From Segeticoccus rhizosphaerae (GTDB lineage: Bacteria; Actinomycetota; Actinomycetes; Actinomycetales; Dermatophilaceae), in contig NZ_VOHR01000004.1 of assembly GCF_009192725.1 (NCBI RefSeq), positions 1-41,670 on the forward strand: a stretch of 41,670 bases of DNA. Reading direction: 5' to 3'. The translations under genes were made by a program, and so were the position numbers. A model generated the notes under the pieces. It made no database searches, was not told the DNA's origin, and saw only the letters and a list, made by a program, of their open reading frames with translations. Position 1 is the first letter of the stretch, and the number at the start of each line of letters is the position of its first letter. Positions 32,073-40,803 of the stretch are shown piece after piece.

Positions 32073-33334
32073 CGGGTCGGGTCCTCCTCGCGGCCGGCAG
32101 GTGCCTCGTCCAGGTCGGCGAGGATCACCTCTGCCGTCCGCCGGCCGGAGACCAGGGCGCCCTGGATCGAGCTGGTGTCGCGGTGGTCACCGCAGACGTA
32201 GCAGCCGGCCCATCGGATCGTGCGCCGGAAGGGGTGTGGGGCCGGCATGGCGGGCAGGGCCCGCGGCAGGTCGTAGGTGGCCAGGTGTTCCCACGCGGAG
32301 GTGCTGGTGCCGTAGAGCTGCGCGAGCCGCCGTCGCACGTCGGGCTCCTGCGGCCTCTCCCCCGGCCCGTGCACCCACGAGCTGGCCACGAGGGCACGGT
32401 CATCGGGCGAGTACGACGGCGCCGCGCAGGTGATCACCACGGTGTTGTCGACCGGTGACCGGTCGGGGTCGACCACCAGCGTGGGCGTGGCCAAGGGCGG
32501 TTCAGGGGCGGCGTGGTACCAGGTCGTCACGCCCTTCCAGGACAGATCCCGCAGACCCGGCAGCAGCCCGGAGGCGGTGCTCCCGTCGGTGGCCACCACG
32601 ACGGCCCGCGCGGTCAGGTGCTCGTCCTCGGTCTCCACCTGCGTACCCGTCACACGACGCGCACGGCTCTCCAACGTCACCTCCAGGCCCTCAGCCAGTT
32701 GCTCTGGGAGCCGCTGCATCCCGCCTGCGGGCACCGCGGACCACCCCCTCACGAAGGTCCGCAGCATGAGGTCGGTGAACCTGCTGGACGTCGACATCTC
32801 GCGCTCCAGCAGCAGCCCCGCGAAGAAGGGGGCAAGCACTCGCTCGACAACCTCGTCGGACAGACCCCACCGATGCCATCGGGATCGCGTGGCCCGGTCG
32901 GTGCGTCCCCTGAGCCACGTGGCCGGTGCATAGCCGCAGCTGATGGCGTAGGCCGCGAGCGGCAGCAGGTCGCGCAGTCCCCCGATCGGAGCGCGCCGCG
33001 CCTCCAGGACCGCCGCGGGACGGTGGCGCGGGTCGTCCAGCCGCCAGAGCCTGCCGTCCAGCTGCACCAGTGCTGCCCGCTCGAAGCGACAGGGTTGGAG
33101 GGCGGGGACGTCGATCTGGCGCGGCAGTTCGGGGTATGCCGTGCTGAAAACCTGGAAGCCGCGGTCCAGCTGGAAGCCGTCGAGGCGGTCGGTGCGCACC
33201 CTGCCACCGACCGCGTCGGAGGCCTCGAGCAACCGGACGCGCAGACCGCGCCGGGTCAGGGTCCGGCTGCAGCTCAGCCCGGCCAGGCCCGCCCCCACCA
33301 CCACCACGTCGACCTGCTCAGCCATCTGCGCCAC
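32069..33334 (-). CDS. FAD-dependent amine-oxidase-like oxidoreductase
   Basis: 421 residues. FAD dinucleotide-binding [20 protein letters not shown] at 9-28, with [17 protein letters not shown] at 35-51 as the second consensus, then [18 protein letters not shown]. The C-terminal [20 protein letters not shown] is the flavin-contacting GD-box. It belongs with phytoene desaturase/amine oxidase-like enzymes; substrate unknown, plausibly a lipid or isoprenoid given the operon. GTG 33334 follows the SDR stop immediately; ATG 33325 (MAEQVDVV) is an equally possible start. Confidence 0.88.
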   Translation of the reverse strand: MAQMAEQVDVVVVGAGLAGLSCSRTLTRRGLRVRLLEASDAVGGRVRTDRLDGFQLDRGFQVFSTAYPELPRQIDVPALQPCRFERAALVQLDGRLWRLDDPRHRPAAVLEARRAPIGGLRDLLPLAAYAISCGYAPATWLRGRTDRATRSRWHRWGLSDEVVERVLAPFFAGLLLEREMSTSSRFTDLMLRTFVRGWSAVPAGGMQRLPEQLAEGLEVTLESRARRVTGTQVETEDEHLTARAVVVATDGSTASGLLPGLRDLSWKGVTTWYHAAPEPPLATPTLVVDPDRSPVDNTVVITCAAPSYSPDDRALVASSWVHGPGERPQEPDVRRRLAQLYGTSTSAWEHLATYDLPRALPAMPAPHPFRRTIRWAGCYVCGDHRDTSSIQGALVSGRRTAEVILADLDEAPAGREEDPTR

Positions 33335-34333
33335 CTACTCCGTCGTGCCCGGTGCGAGACCGGCCGACAGGGCGCACCAGGTCCACATGGACTCACGGGC
33401 CGCGGGGGTCTCGCGGGTCCACGGCACCAGGTGCTCGGGCCGGGGCCGTCGATCGTGCCACAGCCGGCCGGTCGGCGGCGCCGGATCGGTGGCGGCCAAC
33501 CACACCGTGGTGTCCGCGCCGTCGGCGGCGTCACGCAGGATCGGCGCGGTGACGCGCTGGAAACCGGGGAGCGAGGACACGACGCCTGGGGTGTCCGCCC
33601 AGCCGGGATGCATGCCGCACACCGTGATCCGGTCGGACGCCCATCGCTCGGCGAGGATCGGCAACAAGGACGCCTGCACCCGTTTGGATCGGGCATAGGC
33701 AGTGGCTCCGCGGTATGCACCGCCCAGGTACTCCGGGTCGTCCACCGGCAGGCGCTGGGCGTACATGCCGCCAGAGGTCACGAAGACCACCCGACCGCCG
33801 GCTGCCGCGGCCAGCGCCGGCCGCAGCGACTCGGTCATCAGCAGCGGACCCAGCACATGGATGGCGAGTGACAGCTCGTGGCCCTGCGCCGACACGGTGC
33901 GCCGGGCCGGCATCACACCCGCGTTGTGCACCAGGACGTCGAGCCGGCCCACCTCACGCGCGAACTCGCCCACGAACCGCCGCACGTCCGAAAGGTCGGA
34001 GACGTCGCACCGCCACAGCCGCAGCTCGGCGTCGGGAAACCGGTGGCGCAGCTCGTCGCGCACTCCGGCGCCCTTGTCGGCGTTGCGGACCACGAGGTGG
34101 ACGACCGCGCCGAGAGCCGCCAGGTCGGCACAGGTCTGGCGACCCAGGCCTGACGTGGCGCCCGTGACGGCCACGTGTCTGCCGGCCAGGGCACCCGGTG
34201 CCGGGTCGGCGGGCCAGCCCGCCAGTCGCCGCCGGGCTGCGATGCCCAGGCGGGAGTATCCGCCCACCAGGCTCCGGTCCAGGAGGGTGTCGGCCAGTCG
34301 GGCCCAGGCCGGGGCCCGCCCCCCGGCCGTCAC
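33335..34333 (-). CDS. Short-chain dehydrogenase/reductase
   Basis: 332 residues from GTG 34333, sharing GTGA with the SRPBCC stop. Cofactor motif TGATSGLG at 57-64, NAG at 138-140, catalytic Ser187 and Y213xxxK217, so all SDR catalytic residues are present. The basic residue after strand 2 (VVRNADKG) suggests NADP. A 50-residue leader and a C-terminal W-rich tail resemble retinol-dehydrogenase-like SDRs that work on lipids. It probably reduces or oxidises a lipid-derived substrate in this operon (inference). Confidence 0.9.
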   Translation of the reverse strand: MTAGGRAPAWARLADTLLDRSLVGGYSRLGIAARRRLAGWPADPAPGALAGRHVAVTGATSGLGRQTCADLAALGAVVHLVVRNADKGAGVRDELRHRFPDAELRLWRCDVSDLSDVRRFVGEFAREVGRLDVLVHNAGVMPARRTVSAQGHELSLAIHVLGPLLMTESLRPALAAAAGGRVVFVTSGGMYAQRLPVDDPEYLGGAYRGATAYARSKRVQASLLPILAERWASDRITVCGMHPGWADTPGVVSSLPGFQRVTAPILRDAADGADTTVWLAATDPAPPTGRLWHDRRPRPEHLVPWTRETPAARESMWTWCALSAGLAPGTTE

Positions 34334-34758
34334 AGGGCCTCCAGGGCAGTCCGCAGGCCGGCTTCGGCCTCGTTGCCGAGTCGGGTGAACGCTGGCCGCA
34401 GCAACCACGCGACATACTTCAGCCCGCCCGAGAAGGCGAAGTGCGCGTCATACGTGACGCTCGTGCCCGACCCGACCGCTGTGAACGTCATGGTGTCCCG
34501 CGCGGACATGGTCTTGGTCTGTGCCTCGGCTGTGAACCGGCTCCCCGGAACCACCTCCGTCACGGTGTAGGCCAGGGGTATCCGGCGGCCGGCGAAGACG
34601 GAGACCACCGCGTAGGTCGTTCCGATACCGCCATCACCGCTGCTGCGCACCGCCTCCTGGGTGCCCGGATCCCACTGCGAGACGTGGCTGAAGTCGGCGA
34701 GGTAGGCAAACACCCGCTCGAGGGGCCGGTCCACCACGACGGTGCGACACACCTGCAT
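34330..34758 (-). CDS. SRPBCC-family lipid-binding protein
   Basis: 142 residues from ATG 34758 (GAAGGTGG upstream), beginning MQVCRTVVVDRPLERVFAYL, the classic first strand and helix of polyketide-cyclase/SRPBCC proteins. DFSHVSQWDPGTQEAVRSSG is the conserved helix-strand turn. The frame is open to TTG 34800, where it would overlap the MMPL stop by four bases, so a coupled start there is an alternative. The fold has a large hydrophobic pocket. It may carry or process the lipid moved by the MMPL protein. Confidence 0.85.
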   Translation of the reverse strand: MQVCRTVVVDRPLERVFAYLADFSHVSQWDPGTQEAVRSSGDGGIGTTYAVVSVFAGRRIPLAYTVTEVVPGSRFTAEAQTKTMSARDTMTFTAVGSGTSVTYDAHFAFSGGLKYVAWLLRPAFTRLGNEAEAGLRTALEAL

Positions 34759-34796
34759 CACGCCACCACCTTCGTCGAGCCCCCACTGCACCACAC

Positions 34797-36893
34797 TCAA
34801 TCCTCCCTCGCGAGCCGACTCGGCAACCAGACCCGCGGCCCGAGGTCATGCACCAGAGCCGGGACCAGGAGGGAACGGACCACCACGGTGTCCAGCAGCA
34901 CGCCGAAGGCGACGATGAAGGCGATCTGCGCGAGGAACAGCAGCGGGATGACCGACAGCGCGGCGAAGGTCGCGGCAAGCACGACCCCGGCCGACGTGAT
35001 CACCCCGCCGGTGACCGCCAACCCGCGCAGGACCCCCTCACGGGTGCCGTGGCGGGCGCTCTCCTCCCGCACCCGGGACATCAGGAAGATGTTGTAGTCC
35101 ACCCCGAGCGCCACGAGAAAGACGAAACCGAACAGCGGCACCGAGGGATCGGCCCCGGCAAACCCGAGCAGATGGTTGAAGATCAGCGCGGACACCCCGA
35201 GGGTGGCGGCAAAACTGAGCACCACCGTGGCCAGCAGCAGCAGGGGTGCCAGCAGCGCCCGCAACAACAGTGTCAGCAGCGCGAAGATGACCACGAGCAC
35301 GATCGGGATGATCAGCGTGCGGTCGCGCTCGGCGGTGCTGCGCGTGTCCAGGGTCGTCGCGGTGCTTCCCCCGACCTTGGCTTCGGGGACCGCGTCATGG
35401 ACGGCGCCGCGCAGCGACCGCACCGTCTCGATCGCGCGCTCGCTGTCCGGCGGCGACGTGAGCGTGGCCTGCACCTGGGCGAGGCCGCCCACGGTGGCCG
35501 GCTTCTGGCCGGGCTGCACCGGGCCGCCTTGTGGCCCGACGGGACTCACCTGGCTGACGCCGGTCACCTGCTCGGCGGCGGCAACCATCGCCGTGACGCG
35601 GTCGGCGGGGCCGATGATGACTGCTGGGCTGCCGGTGCCTCCGGGGAAGTGCCGGGCTGCGACCTGCTGCCCGGTCACCGACGGGACCGGGTTCAGGAAG
35701 AGCGAGTCCTGCGACGTGCCTCCGGCCTGGAGTGTCGGGGCGAACGCCGCCAGCACCACCAGGGCCGCGCCGGTGCCCAGCCACAGCGCGCGCGGGCGCC
35801 GACCGACGAACCGGGCCACCGCTCCCCAGATCCCCGAGCGCTCGGGGTGCGGCGAGCCGAAGCGGGGTGCCCTGGGCCAGAAGGCGGCCCGGCCGAGGAG
35901 CACCAGCACGGCAGGGAGGAAGGTCAGCGCCGACAGAAGCGCCCCGAGGATTCCCAGTGCGCCCACCGGGCCGAGGCTGCTGGTCGAGTTCAGGTCGGAC
36001 AGCAGCAGGCACAGCAGCCCGGCCATGACGGTCAGCCCGGAGGCCAGCACCGGCGGCATCGACTGCCGCCAGGCCACCGCCATCGCCGCGAACCGCGACT
36101 CGTGCTCACGCAGCTCCTCGCGATACCTGGAGGTGAGCAGCAGGGCATAGTCGGTGGCGGCCCCCACGACCAGGATGAAGAGGATGCCCTGGCTCTGGCC
36201 GTTGAGGGTCAGCACGCCGTGGTCGGCCAGCAGATAGACGAGACCGCTGGCCACCGCGAGCGCGAACAGCGCGCTGATCAGCACCGCGAACGGCAGGACG
36301 GGGCTGCGGTAGACCAGGACCAGGATGACCAGCACCACCAGCACGGCGACCAGCAGCAGGATCCCGTCGATTCCCGCGAAGGCGGCACTGAGGTCTGCGG
36401 TGAACCCGGCAGGACCCGTGACGTAGCCGCGCGCACCCCCGGGCAGGCCCGCGCTCACCCGGGCGCGGAGCCGATCGACCACACCGGCCACGTCGGAGCC
36501 CGCGTCGACCGGCACGATGAGCTCGACCGCCTGGCCGTCCCGGGACGGGATCGGGCCAGCCACCTGCCCGACCACTCCGTCGAAGTCGGCGAAGGCCTTG
36601 GCGTCGGCACGGGCCCGGTCGGTGACCGCCGCGTCCAGCCCGGACCGGTCGGCATACAGCACCACGGCCGGCACGGTCTGCTGGTCGGTGAACTGCTTCT
36701 GCAACCGCGCGACCTGGGTGGCTTCGGCGCTGGCCGGCAGGAAGGCCGCGGCGTCGTTGGTCTGGACGGTGCTCAGTTTGCCGGCCAGCGGACCGGTCAC
36801 CCCGCCGACCGCCAGCCAGACGAGCACCAGAAGGACGGGTGCGGCCCACCGCCACCCGCTCGCCCGTCGGCCGTTGCTTCTTGAACTACGCAT
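34797..36893 (-). CDS. MMPL-family RND transporter
   Basis: 698 residues, at the short end for actinobacterial MMPL proteins. Two repeated RND halves: TM1 (WAAPVLLVLVWLAVGG) then a periplasmic loop, TM2-6 ending ATDYALLLTSRYREELREHE near 245-265, then TM7 and a second loop with TM8-12 including VALGVDYNIFLMSRVREESA near 595. The proton-relay D-Y pairs (TDYAL and VDYNI) are present. MMPL proteins export lipids or glycolipids. First gene of the six-gene operon; the ATG is only a few bases past the -10 element, so the message may be leaderless. Confidence 0.92.
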   Translation of the reverse strand: MRSSRSNGRRASGWRWAAPVLLVLVWLAVGGVTGPLAGKLSTVQTNDAAAFLPASAEATQVARLQKQFTDQQTVPAVVLYADRSGLDAAVTDRARADAKAFADFDGVVGQVAGPIPSRDGQAVELIVPVDAGSDVAGVVDRLRARVSAGLPGGARGYVTGPAGFTADLSAAFAGIDGILLLVAVLVVLVILVLVYRSPVLPFAVLISALFALAVASGLVYLLADHGVLTLNGQSQGILFILVVGAATDYALLLTSRYREELREHESRFAAMAVAWRQSMPPVLASGLTVMAGLLCLLLSDLNSTSSLGPVGALGILGALLSALTFLPAVLVLLGRAAFWPRAPRFGSPHPERSGIWGAVARFVGRRPRALWLGTGAALVVLAAFAPTLQAGGTSQDSLFLNPVPSVTGQQVAARHFPGGTGSPAVIIGPADRVTAMVAAAEQVTGVSQVSPVGPQGGPVQPGQKPATVGGLAQVQATLTSPPDSERAIETVRSLRGAVHDAVPEAKVGGSTATTLDTRSTAERDRTLIIPIVLVVIFALLTLLLRALLAPLLLLATVVLSFAATLGVSALIFNHLLGFAGADPSVPLFGFVFLVALGVDYNIFLMSRVREESARHGTREGVLRGLAVTGGVITSAGVVLAATFAALSVIPLLFLAQIAFIVAFGVLLDTVVVRSLLVPALVHDLGPRVWLPSRLARED

Positions 36894-36896
36894 GAT

Positions 36897-36929
36897 TAGA
36901 CAGTCTAGGGATTATCTAAAGATTGTCTA
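36897..36929. promoter_or_regulatory. Three tandem 11-bp repeats over the MMPL promoter
   Basis: Minus-strand units in register: TAGACAATCTT (36929), TAGATAATCCC (36918), TAGACTGTCTA (36907). All begin TAGA and keep the T-N2-AC/TA pattern seen in the four-unit array at 29023-29066. A promoter TAGACA-N16-TAGACT lies inside it. The innermost unit is also a dyad (TAGAC-T-GTCTA). Interpreted as a CarH/LitR-type operator; a dyad-binding repressor is the alternative. Confidence 0.6.
36902..36929 (-). promoter_or_regulatory. Promoter of MMPL-SRPBCC-SDR-FAD-TspO-TIGR01777 operon
   Basis: TAGACA (36929-36924), 16-base spacer and TAGACT (36907-36902), with the ATG at 36893 only eight bases after the -10 element, implying a leaderless or nearly leaderless transcript. 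Confidence 0.45.
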
Positions 36930-37013
36930 GCCCTTGCTCGATTGATTAACTCCACGGGTCAACCGACTCGACGCGGACCCTAGCGAGGCCTCCCGGGGGC
37001 GTCGGTCGGAAGG

Positions 37014-38396
37014 TCACGCCCCGACGCCCTGATATCGCCGCAGCGCCTCCCGGCGCTCCTCGGCGTGGTCGACCAGGCGCCTCGGGTAGTCGTGTGCGTA
37101 GCCGTCCGGCGCCCTCCAGGGACGATGGACCGCCGAGCCAGCCAGGTGGCGCAGTTCGGGCACCCAACGGCGCACGTAGTCGCCGTCGGGATCGAAGCGC
37201 TCGCCCTGGGCCGTCGGGTTGAAGACCCGGAAGTAGGGTGCGGCATCCGTGCCTGTCCCGGCCACCCACTGCCACCCGTGGTTGTTGGACGCCAGGTCAC
37301 CATCGATGAGGTGCTGCAGGAAGTGGCGGGCTCCCACCGGCCACCACACGTGCAGATCCTTGGTCAGGAAGCTCGCGGTCACCATGCGGAGCCGATTGTG
37401 CATCCAACCCGTCTCGAGCAGCTGGCGCATGCCGGCATCGACCAGCGGGTAGCCCGTGCGTCCCGCCTGCCAGGCGTGGATCGCGTCCCGCGGCTCGTCA
37501 TAGCGCAGCCCGGAGAGTGACTCGCGCAGATCCGTCCAGGCCGAGCTGGGGTGGTGCCACAGCACGTCCGCGTAGAACTCGCGCCACGCGAGCTCGGTGA
37601 CGAATCGCTCAGCGTTGCCACCGTGCTGTGCCAGACGTGGTGCAAGGTCCGCCAGGAGAGTGCGCGGGTGGACGACACCCAGCTTGAGATAGGGCGACAG
37701 TCGCGACGTCCCCTCCCGGTCCGGTCGGTCCCGGTCGACGTCGTATGCCGCAAGGCCAGTCGCGAGGAACCGTTGCCACGTCTCCCGCGCGCCAGCCTCC
37801 CCCGGCACCGGGAGGCCGGCCGACTCGCTGCCGTTCGCCGCCTGATCCACCATGCGGACAGCCTCGAGGTCGTCGTCCACCTCGAGCCAGCGCGGAGTCG
37901 TCACGCGCTGCTCCGGGCGGGGCCAACCGTGCTCGCGCCAGGCCCGCGCGAAGGGAGTGAATACGCGATAGGGCTCGCCGTCGCCCTTGCGCACGCTGCC
38001 CGGGCCCACGGCATACGGCGTCCCTGTGGGCACCAGCTCCACGCCTCGTTCCGCCAAGGTTGTCGCCACCTGCCGGTCGCGCCGCCGACCGTAGGGAGTG
38101 GTCTCGCGCGAGATGTGGACCGAGCGGGCGCCGACGGCCGCCGCGAGCTTCGGGATGACCCTCCGGGGATCGCCGACGCGCAGGACCAGCCGCCCGTCGT
38201 AGGCCTCGTCCGTGGCCTTCAGTGTGGCCGCGAGCCAGGCTCGCCGGGGGCCGCCCGCCGACCGCCACAGGCGAGGATCGACGACGAAGACGGGCACCAC
38301 TCCCGCTGGCCCGGCCGCCCGGTGCGCGGCAGTGAGCGACGGCAGGTCCTGTCGCCGCAGGTCCCTCCGCAGCCACAGGATGCTGGCGTCTACCAT
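37014..38396 (-). CDS. phrB: Deoxyribodipyrimidine photolyase (class I)
   Basis: 460 residues from ATG 38396; the frame open to 38675 is spurious. N-terminal antenna domain (ILWLRRDLRRQDLPSLTAAH). The C-terminal FAD domain has near-canonical CPD-photolyase segments: ELAWREFYADVLWHHP, DAGMRQLLETGWMHNRLRMV, LIDGDLASNNHGWQWVAGTG then TDAAPYFRVFNP. It repairs UV-induced cyclobutane dimers using blue light. Its stop is about 120 bases upstream of the MMPL promoter region. Photolyase is the clearest light-linked gene here and supports a light-inducible reading of the cluster. Confidence 0.95.
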   Translation of the reverse strand: MVDASILWLRRDLRRQDLPSLTAAHRAAGPAGVVPVFVVDPRLWRSAGGPRRAWLAATLKATDEAYDGRLVLRVGDPRRVIPKLAAAVGARSVHISRETTPYGRRRDRQVATTLAERGVELVPTGTPYAVGPGSVRKGDGEPYRVFTPFARAWREHGWPRPEQRVTTPRWLEVDDDLEAVRMVDQAANGSESAGLPVPGEAGARETWQRFLATGLAAYDVDRDRPDREGTSRLSPYLKLGVVHPRTLLADLAPRLAQHGGNAERFVTELAWREFYADVLWHHPSSAWTDLRESLSGLRYDEPRDAIHAWQAGRTGYPLVDAGMRQLLETGWMHNRLRMVTASFLTKDLHVWWPVGARHFLQHLIDGDLASNNHGWQWVAGTGTDAAPYFRVFNPTAQGERFDPDGDYVRRWVPELRHLAGSAVHRPWRAPDGYAHDYPRRLVDHAEERREALRRYQGVGA

Positions 38397-38463
38397 CAGG
38401 CCACGCCACCGTGGAACGTCCCTGGGCGGGACCGAACTGGACGCATCGGGGTCCGTGCTCCGC

Positions 38464-38703
38464 TCAGTGGCGGCGGAGGCGGGGGTGGCGATGCTCCCAG
38501 CGCTGCAACGTGTCGCCGATGAGCCACAACGTGGGTGGCCACAGGCCCACGAACAGCGCCCGGCGCTCGGCGTTTCCGCGCTCTTCCTGGTCGACGGTCT
38601 TGGCGCGGATCCACAGACCGATACACAGTCCAACCGCTCCCAGCGACGCGACGTGCAGATGTGTGCTCCGCGCACCCAGCGTGTGCAATGTCTTGTCCAC
38701 CAT
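38464..38703 (-). CDS. Small hypothetical membrane protein upstream of photolyase
   Basis: 79 residues with two hydrophobic segments: about 17-33 (HVASLGAVGLCIGLWIR) and 49-65 (LFVGLWPPTLWLIGDTL). ATG 38703 has a GGGAGA ribosome binding site six bases upstream. I do not recognise the family; the layout resembles small membrane proteins seen near photolyase genes in other Actinomycetota (from memory). It reads in the same direction as the photolyase, 67 bases ahead of it, and probably shares its transcript. Confidence 0.65.
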   Translation of the reverse strand: MVDKTLHTLGARSTHLHVASLGAVGLCIGLWIRAKTVDQEERGNAERRALFVGLWPPTLWLIGDTLQRWEHRHPRLRRH

Positions 38704-38802
38704 CAGGTCTCCCGTGTCAGTGTGGCCCCGTGGGGTAATGGGCCATCACGTTAACCCCCACGACGGGACCCCGCCTTCCGGACCGGTCAAAGGAGGCTTC
38801 CG

Positions 38803-39912
38803 ATGCTGACCATGCTCACCCGTTGGATGCTCGGGACCGGTTTGGTCTCCTGGCGATACCTGTGGATGACCACCCCGCTGCACCGGTCCCAGAGCATGGC
38901 GGCCGGCGACGAGGATCTGCCACCGGTCCTGCCACGCGGTCTGCTCGACGAGGCCAACCAACTGGCGGGTCACGGCGTCGGTCCCCTCTTCCACCGCACC
39001 TTCACCATCCACATCGCCGAACCTCGGTGCACCGCCGAGGAATTGATGGCCGAGATCGTCGACGACTTCGCCCGATTCGTCCCACGGGAGGTCGTGGGGG
39101 TCGCCAAGGACGACGCGGATGCCTTGAGCGTCGGCACCGAGATGGTGGTGCAGATGCCCGGTCCCTGGGACGGGCCGGTCCGCGTCGTCGAGGTGACCCC
39201 TCGGGTGCTGCGGCTGGCCACCCTCCGAGGCCACCTCGAGGCGGGTCAGGTGCGTTTCAGCGTCGAGCCGGACGGCCCGGACCTCCTCTTCCAGGTCGAG
39301 ACCTGGGCCCGCAGCGCCAGCTCGCTGGTGCGGCTGCTCTACAGCCACCTGAGACTGGCCAAGGAGATCCAGCTGAACATGTGGGTCCGCTTCTGCCTCG
39401 CAGCGGCCAAGGCGGCACACGGCCACCCTCGAGACGGCGTGCACGTGCGCACGCGGGAAGTGCCCGAGGAACTCCTGCCCACCGAGCCGATGCCCGATGC
39501 GGGCACCCGGCTGACGAACCGTGTCCCCGGCCCGGTCAACATCCTGCCGTTCCGGTTCGCCCCGTCCTATCGGCACGCTGCGGCGTTGTTCGGAATCACC
39601 CCGAGCACCTCTGCCGTGACCGTCACGCCACACGAGCTCATCGTGCACTTCGGCCCGTGGCGGCTCCGCACGGCCCGCTCGAACATCGAGGGCGCGCAAC
39701 GCTCCGGCGGATTCTCCTGGCCGCGGACCGCGGGGCCCGCCCACCTGTCGCTGGCGGATCGCGGCATCACGTTCGCGACCAATGCCGACGACGCGGTTTG
39801 CGTGACCTTCCGTGAGCCGGTGCCGGGCCTCGAACCGACCGGTCGGCTGCGCCACCCGGGCATGACGGTGACCGTGGCCGACCCCGACCTGTTGCTCTCA
39901 CTGCTGGCCTGA
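38803..39912 (+). CDS. Two-domain protein with DUF1990-like N-terminal half
   Basis: 369 residues with AAAGGAGG before ATG 38803. Residues about 60-200 form a lipid-binding-like fold: FTIHIAEPRCTAEELMAEIV, then LRGHLEAGQVRFSVEP, then SSLVRLLYSHLRLAKEIQLN; the GH-E-G pattern resembles DUF1990. Residues about 245-369 are a separate domain (TPHELIVHFGPWRLRTARSN, then a terminal HPGMTVTVADPDLLLSLL) found in many actinobacterial proteins without assigned function. Convergent with another DUF1990 gene. Function unknown. Confidence 0.75.
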   Translation: MLTMLTRWMLGTGLVSWRYLWMTTPLHRSQSMAAGDEDLPPVLPRGLLDEANQLAGHGVGPLFHRTFTIHIAEPRCTAEELMAEIVDDFARFVPREVVGVAKDDADALSVGTEMVVQMPGPWDGPVRVVEVTPRVLRLATLRGHLEAGQVRFSVEPDGPDLLFQVETWARSASSLVRLLYSHLRLAKEIQLNMWVRFCLAAAKAAHGHPRDGVHVRTREVPEELLPTEPMPDAGTRLTNRVPGPVNILPFRFAPSYRHAAALFGITPSTSAVTVTPHELIVHFGPWRLRTARSNIEGAQRSGGFSWPRTAGPAHLSLADRGITFATNADDAVCVTFREPVPGLEPTGRLRHPGMTVTVADPDLLLSLLA

Positions 39913-39977
39913 CACTGGCTTGACCGACCTCCCCGGCTGTGATCCGTGCCCGCGCGGCCGGGCTGCGCGCCGACCCC

Positions 39978-40700
39978 TCAGCCCGGGTGCTTGCTGTGCA
40001 GCGCGAAGCGGTCTCGGGTCCGGGGGGCGGCATCCGAAGGCGCATGCACCAGCCCGTCGACGACCACCGGCCTCGGGAAGCGATGCCCATCCTCCAGCGA
40101 GGCGCTGACGATGCGCTGCATGCGTTGGCCGCAGCGGCGATAGAACCGCACCTGGGTCCTCCGCCCGAACAGGCTCCAGCCCAGTCGCAGCAAGGGCCCC
40201 AGGGTCGGCGCGGGCTCGGAGACCCCGCGCGTCACGAACTCCACGTGGCCACTGTCCACATGTTTCACGACCTCGTAGCTCATGCGGCCCCGCTCCACGT
40301 GGCCCTCCAGCGTGTCGTAGGACCAACCCCACACGCGGGTTCCGTCGTCGCGGAGCTCATCGATAACGTGGGTCACCCGCACCCCCATGGAGAAGTGCAG
40401 GCCGTAGAAGCGCGCCTCCAGCAGCATGTCGCGGCCGATCAGGGGGCTGGCCGCGGCATACGCACCCCTGATGATGGAGGGCTCCGGGGCCTCGTAGATG
40501 TCAATCAGCCGACGGGCCAGCTCCCAGGCACCACCCGGCTGCGGGTCGCCGGGCAACTCGTCGGGCAGGCGGCTGCGGTGCAGGTCGTGGTGCCAACCGG
40601 GCTGCGCCAGCTCCTCGTCCCGGAAGTTGGGTTCACGAGTCCGCAGGTCTTCCAGCGCCCCTCGGTGGTCCACCCGACCAAACCAGTTCCGATAGCCCAC
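39978..40700 (-). CDS. DUF1990 family protein
   Basis: 240 residues. Residues about 90-215 carry the DUF1990 pattern: ARFYGLHFSMGVRVTHVIDE near 105, RVWGWSYDTLEGHVERGRMS near 128, and FYRRCGQRMQRIVSASLEDG near 195. The fold is a small beta barrel like SRPBCC proteins; activity unknown. I start at GTG 40700, five bases after GGAGG; GTG 40706 (VKVGYRNWFG) is a close alternative and the extension to 40757 is unlikely. Convergent with the preceding gene, 65 bases apart. Confidence 0.8.
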   Translation of the reverse strand: MGYRNWFGRVDHRGALEDLRTREPNFRDEELAQPGWHHDLHRSRLPDELPGDPQPGGAWELARRLIDIYEAPEPSIIRGAYAAASPLIGRDMLLEARFYGLHFSMGVRVTHVIDELRDDGTRVWGWSYDTLEGHVERGRMSYEVVKHVDSGHVEFVTRGVSEPAPTLGPLLRLGWSLFGRRTQVRFYRRCGQRMQRIVSASLEDGHRFPRPVVVDGLVHAPSDAAPRTRDRFALHSKHPG

Positions 40701-40803
40701 CTTCACCTCCGGAACTCTACGGCGCCGACCAGGACCCAGCGAGTCGAGGGCCCACACCGCTGACGTCGAGCCCGGCCGGTGAGCCGGTGTGTGCTGAGCG
40801 GAG

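Noticed and set aside
34848-36884. 678-residue plus-strand frame opposite the MMPL gene
   Set aside because: Antisense shadow full of H, Q, R and G; the MMPL frame has the expected TM pattern.
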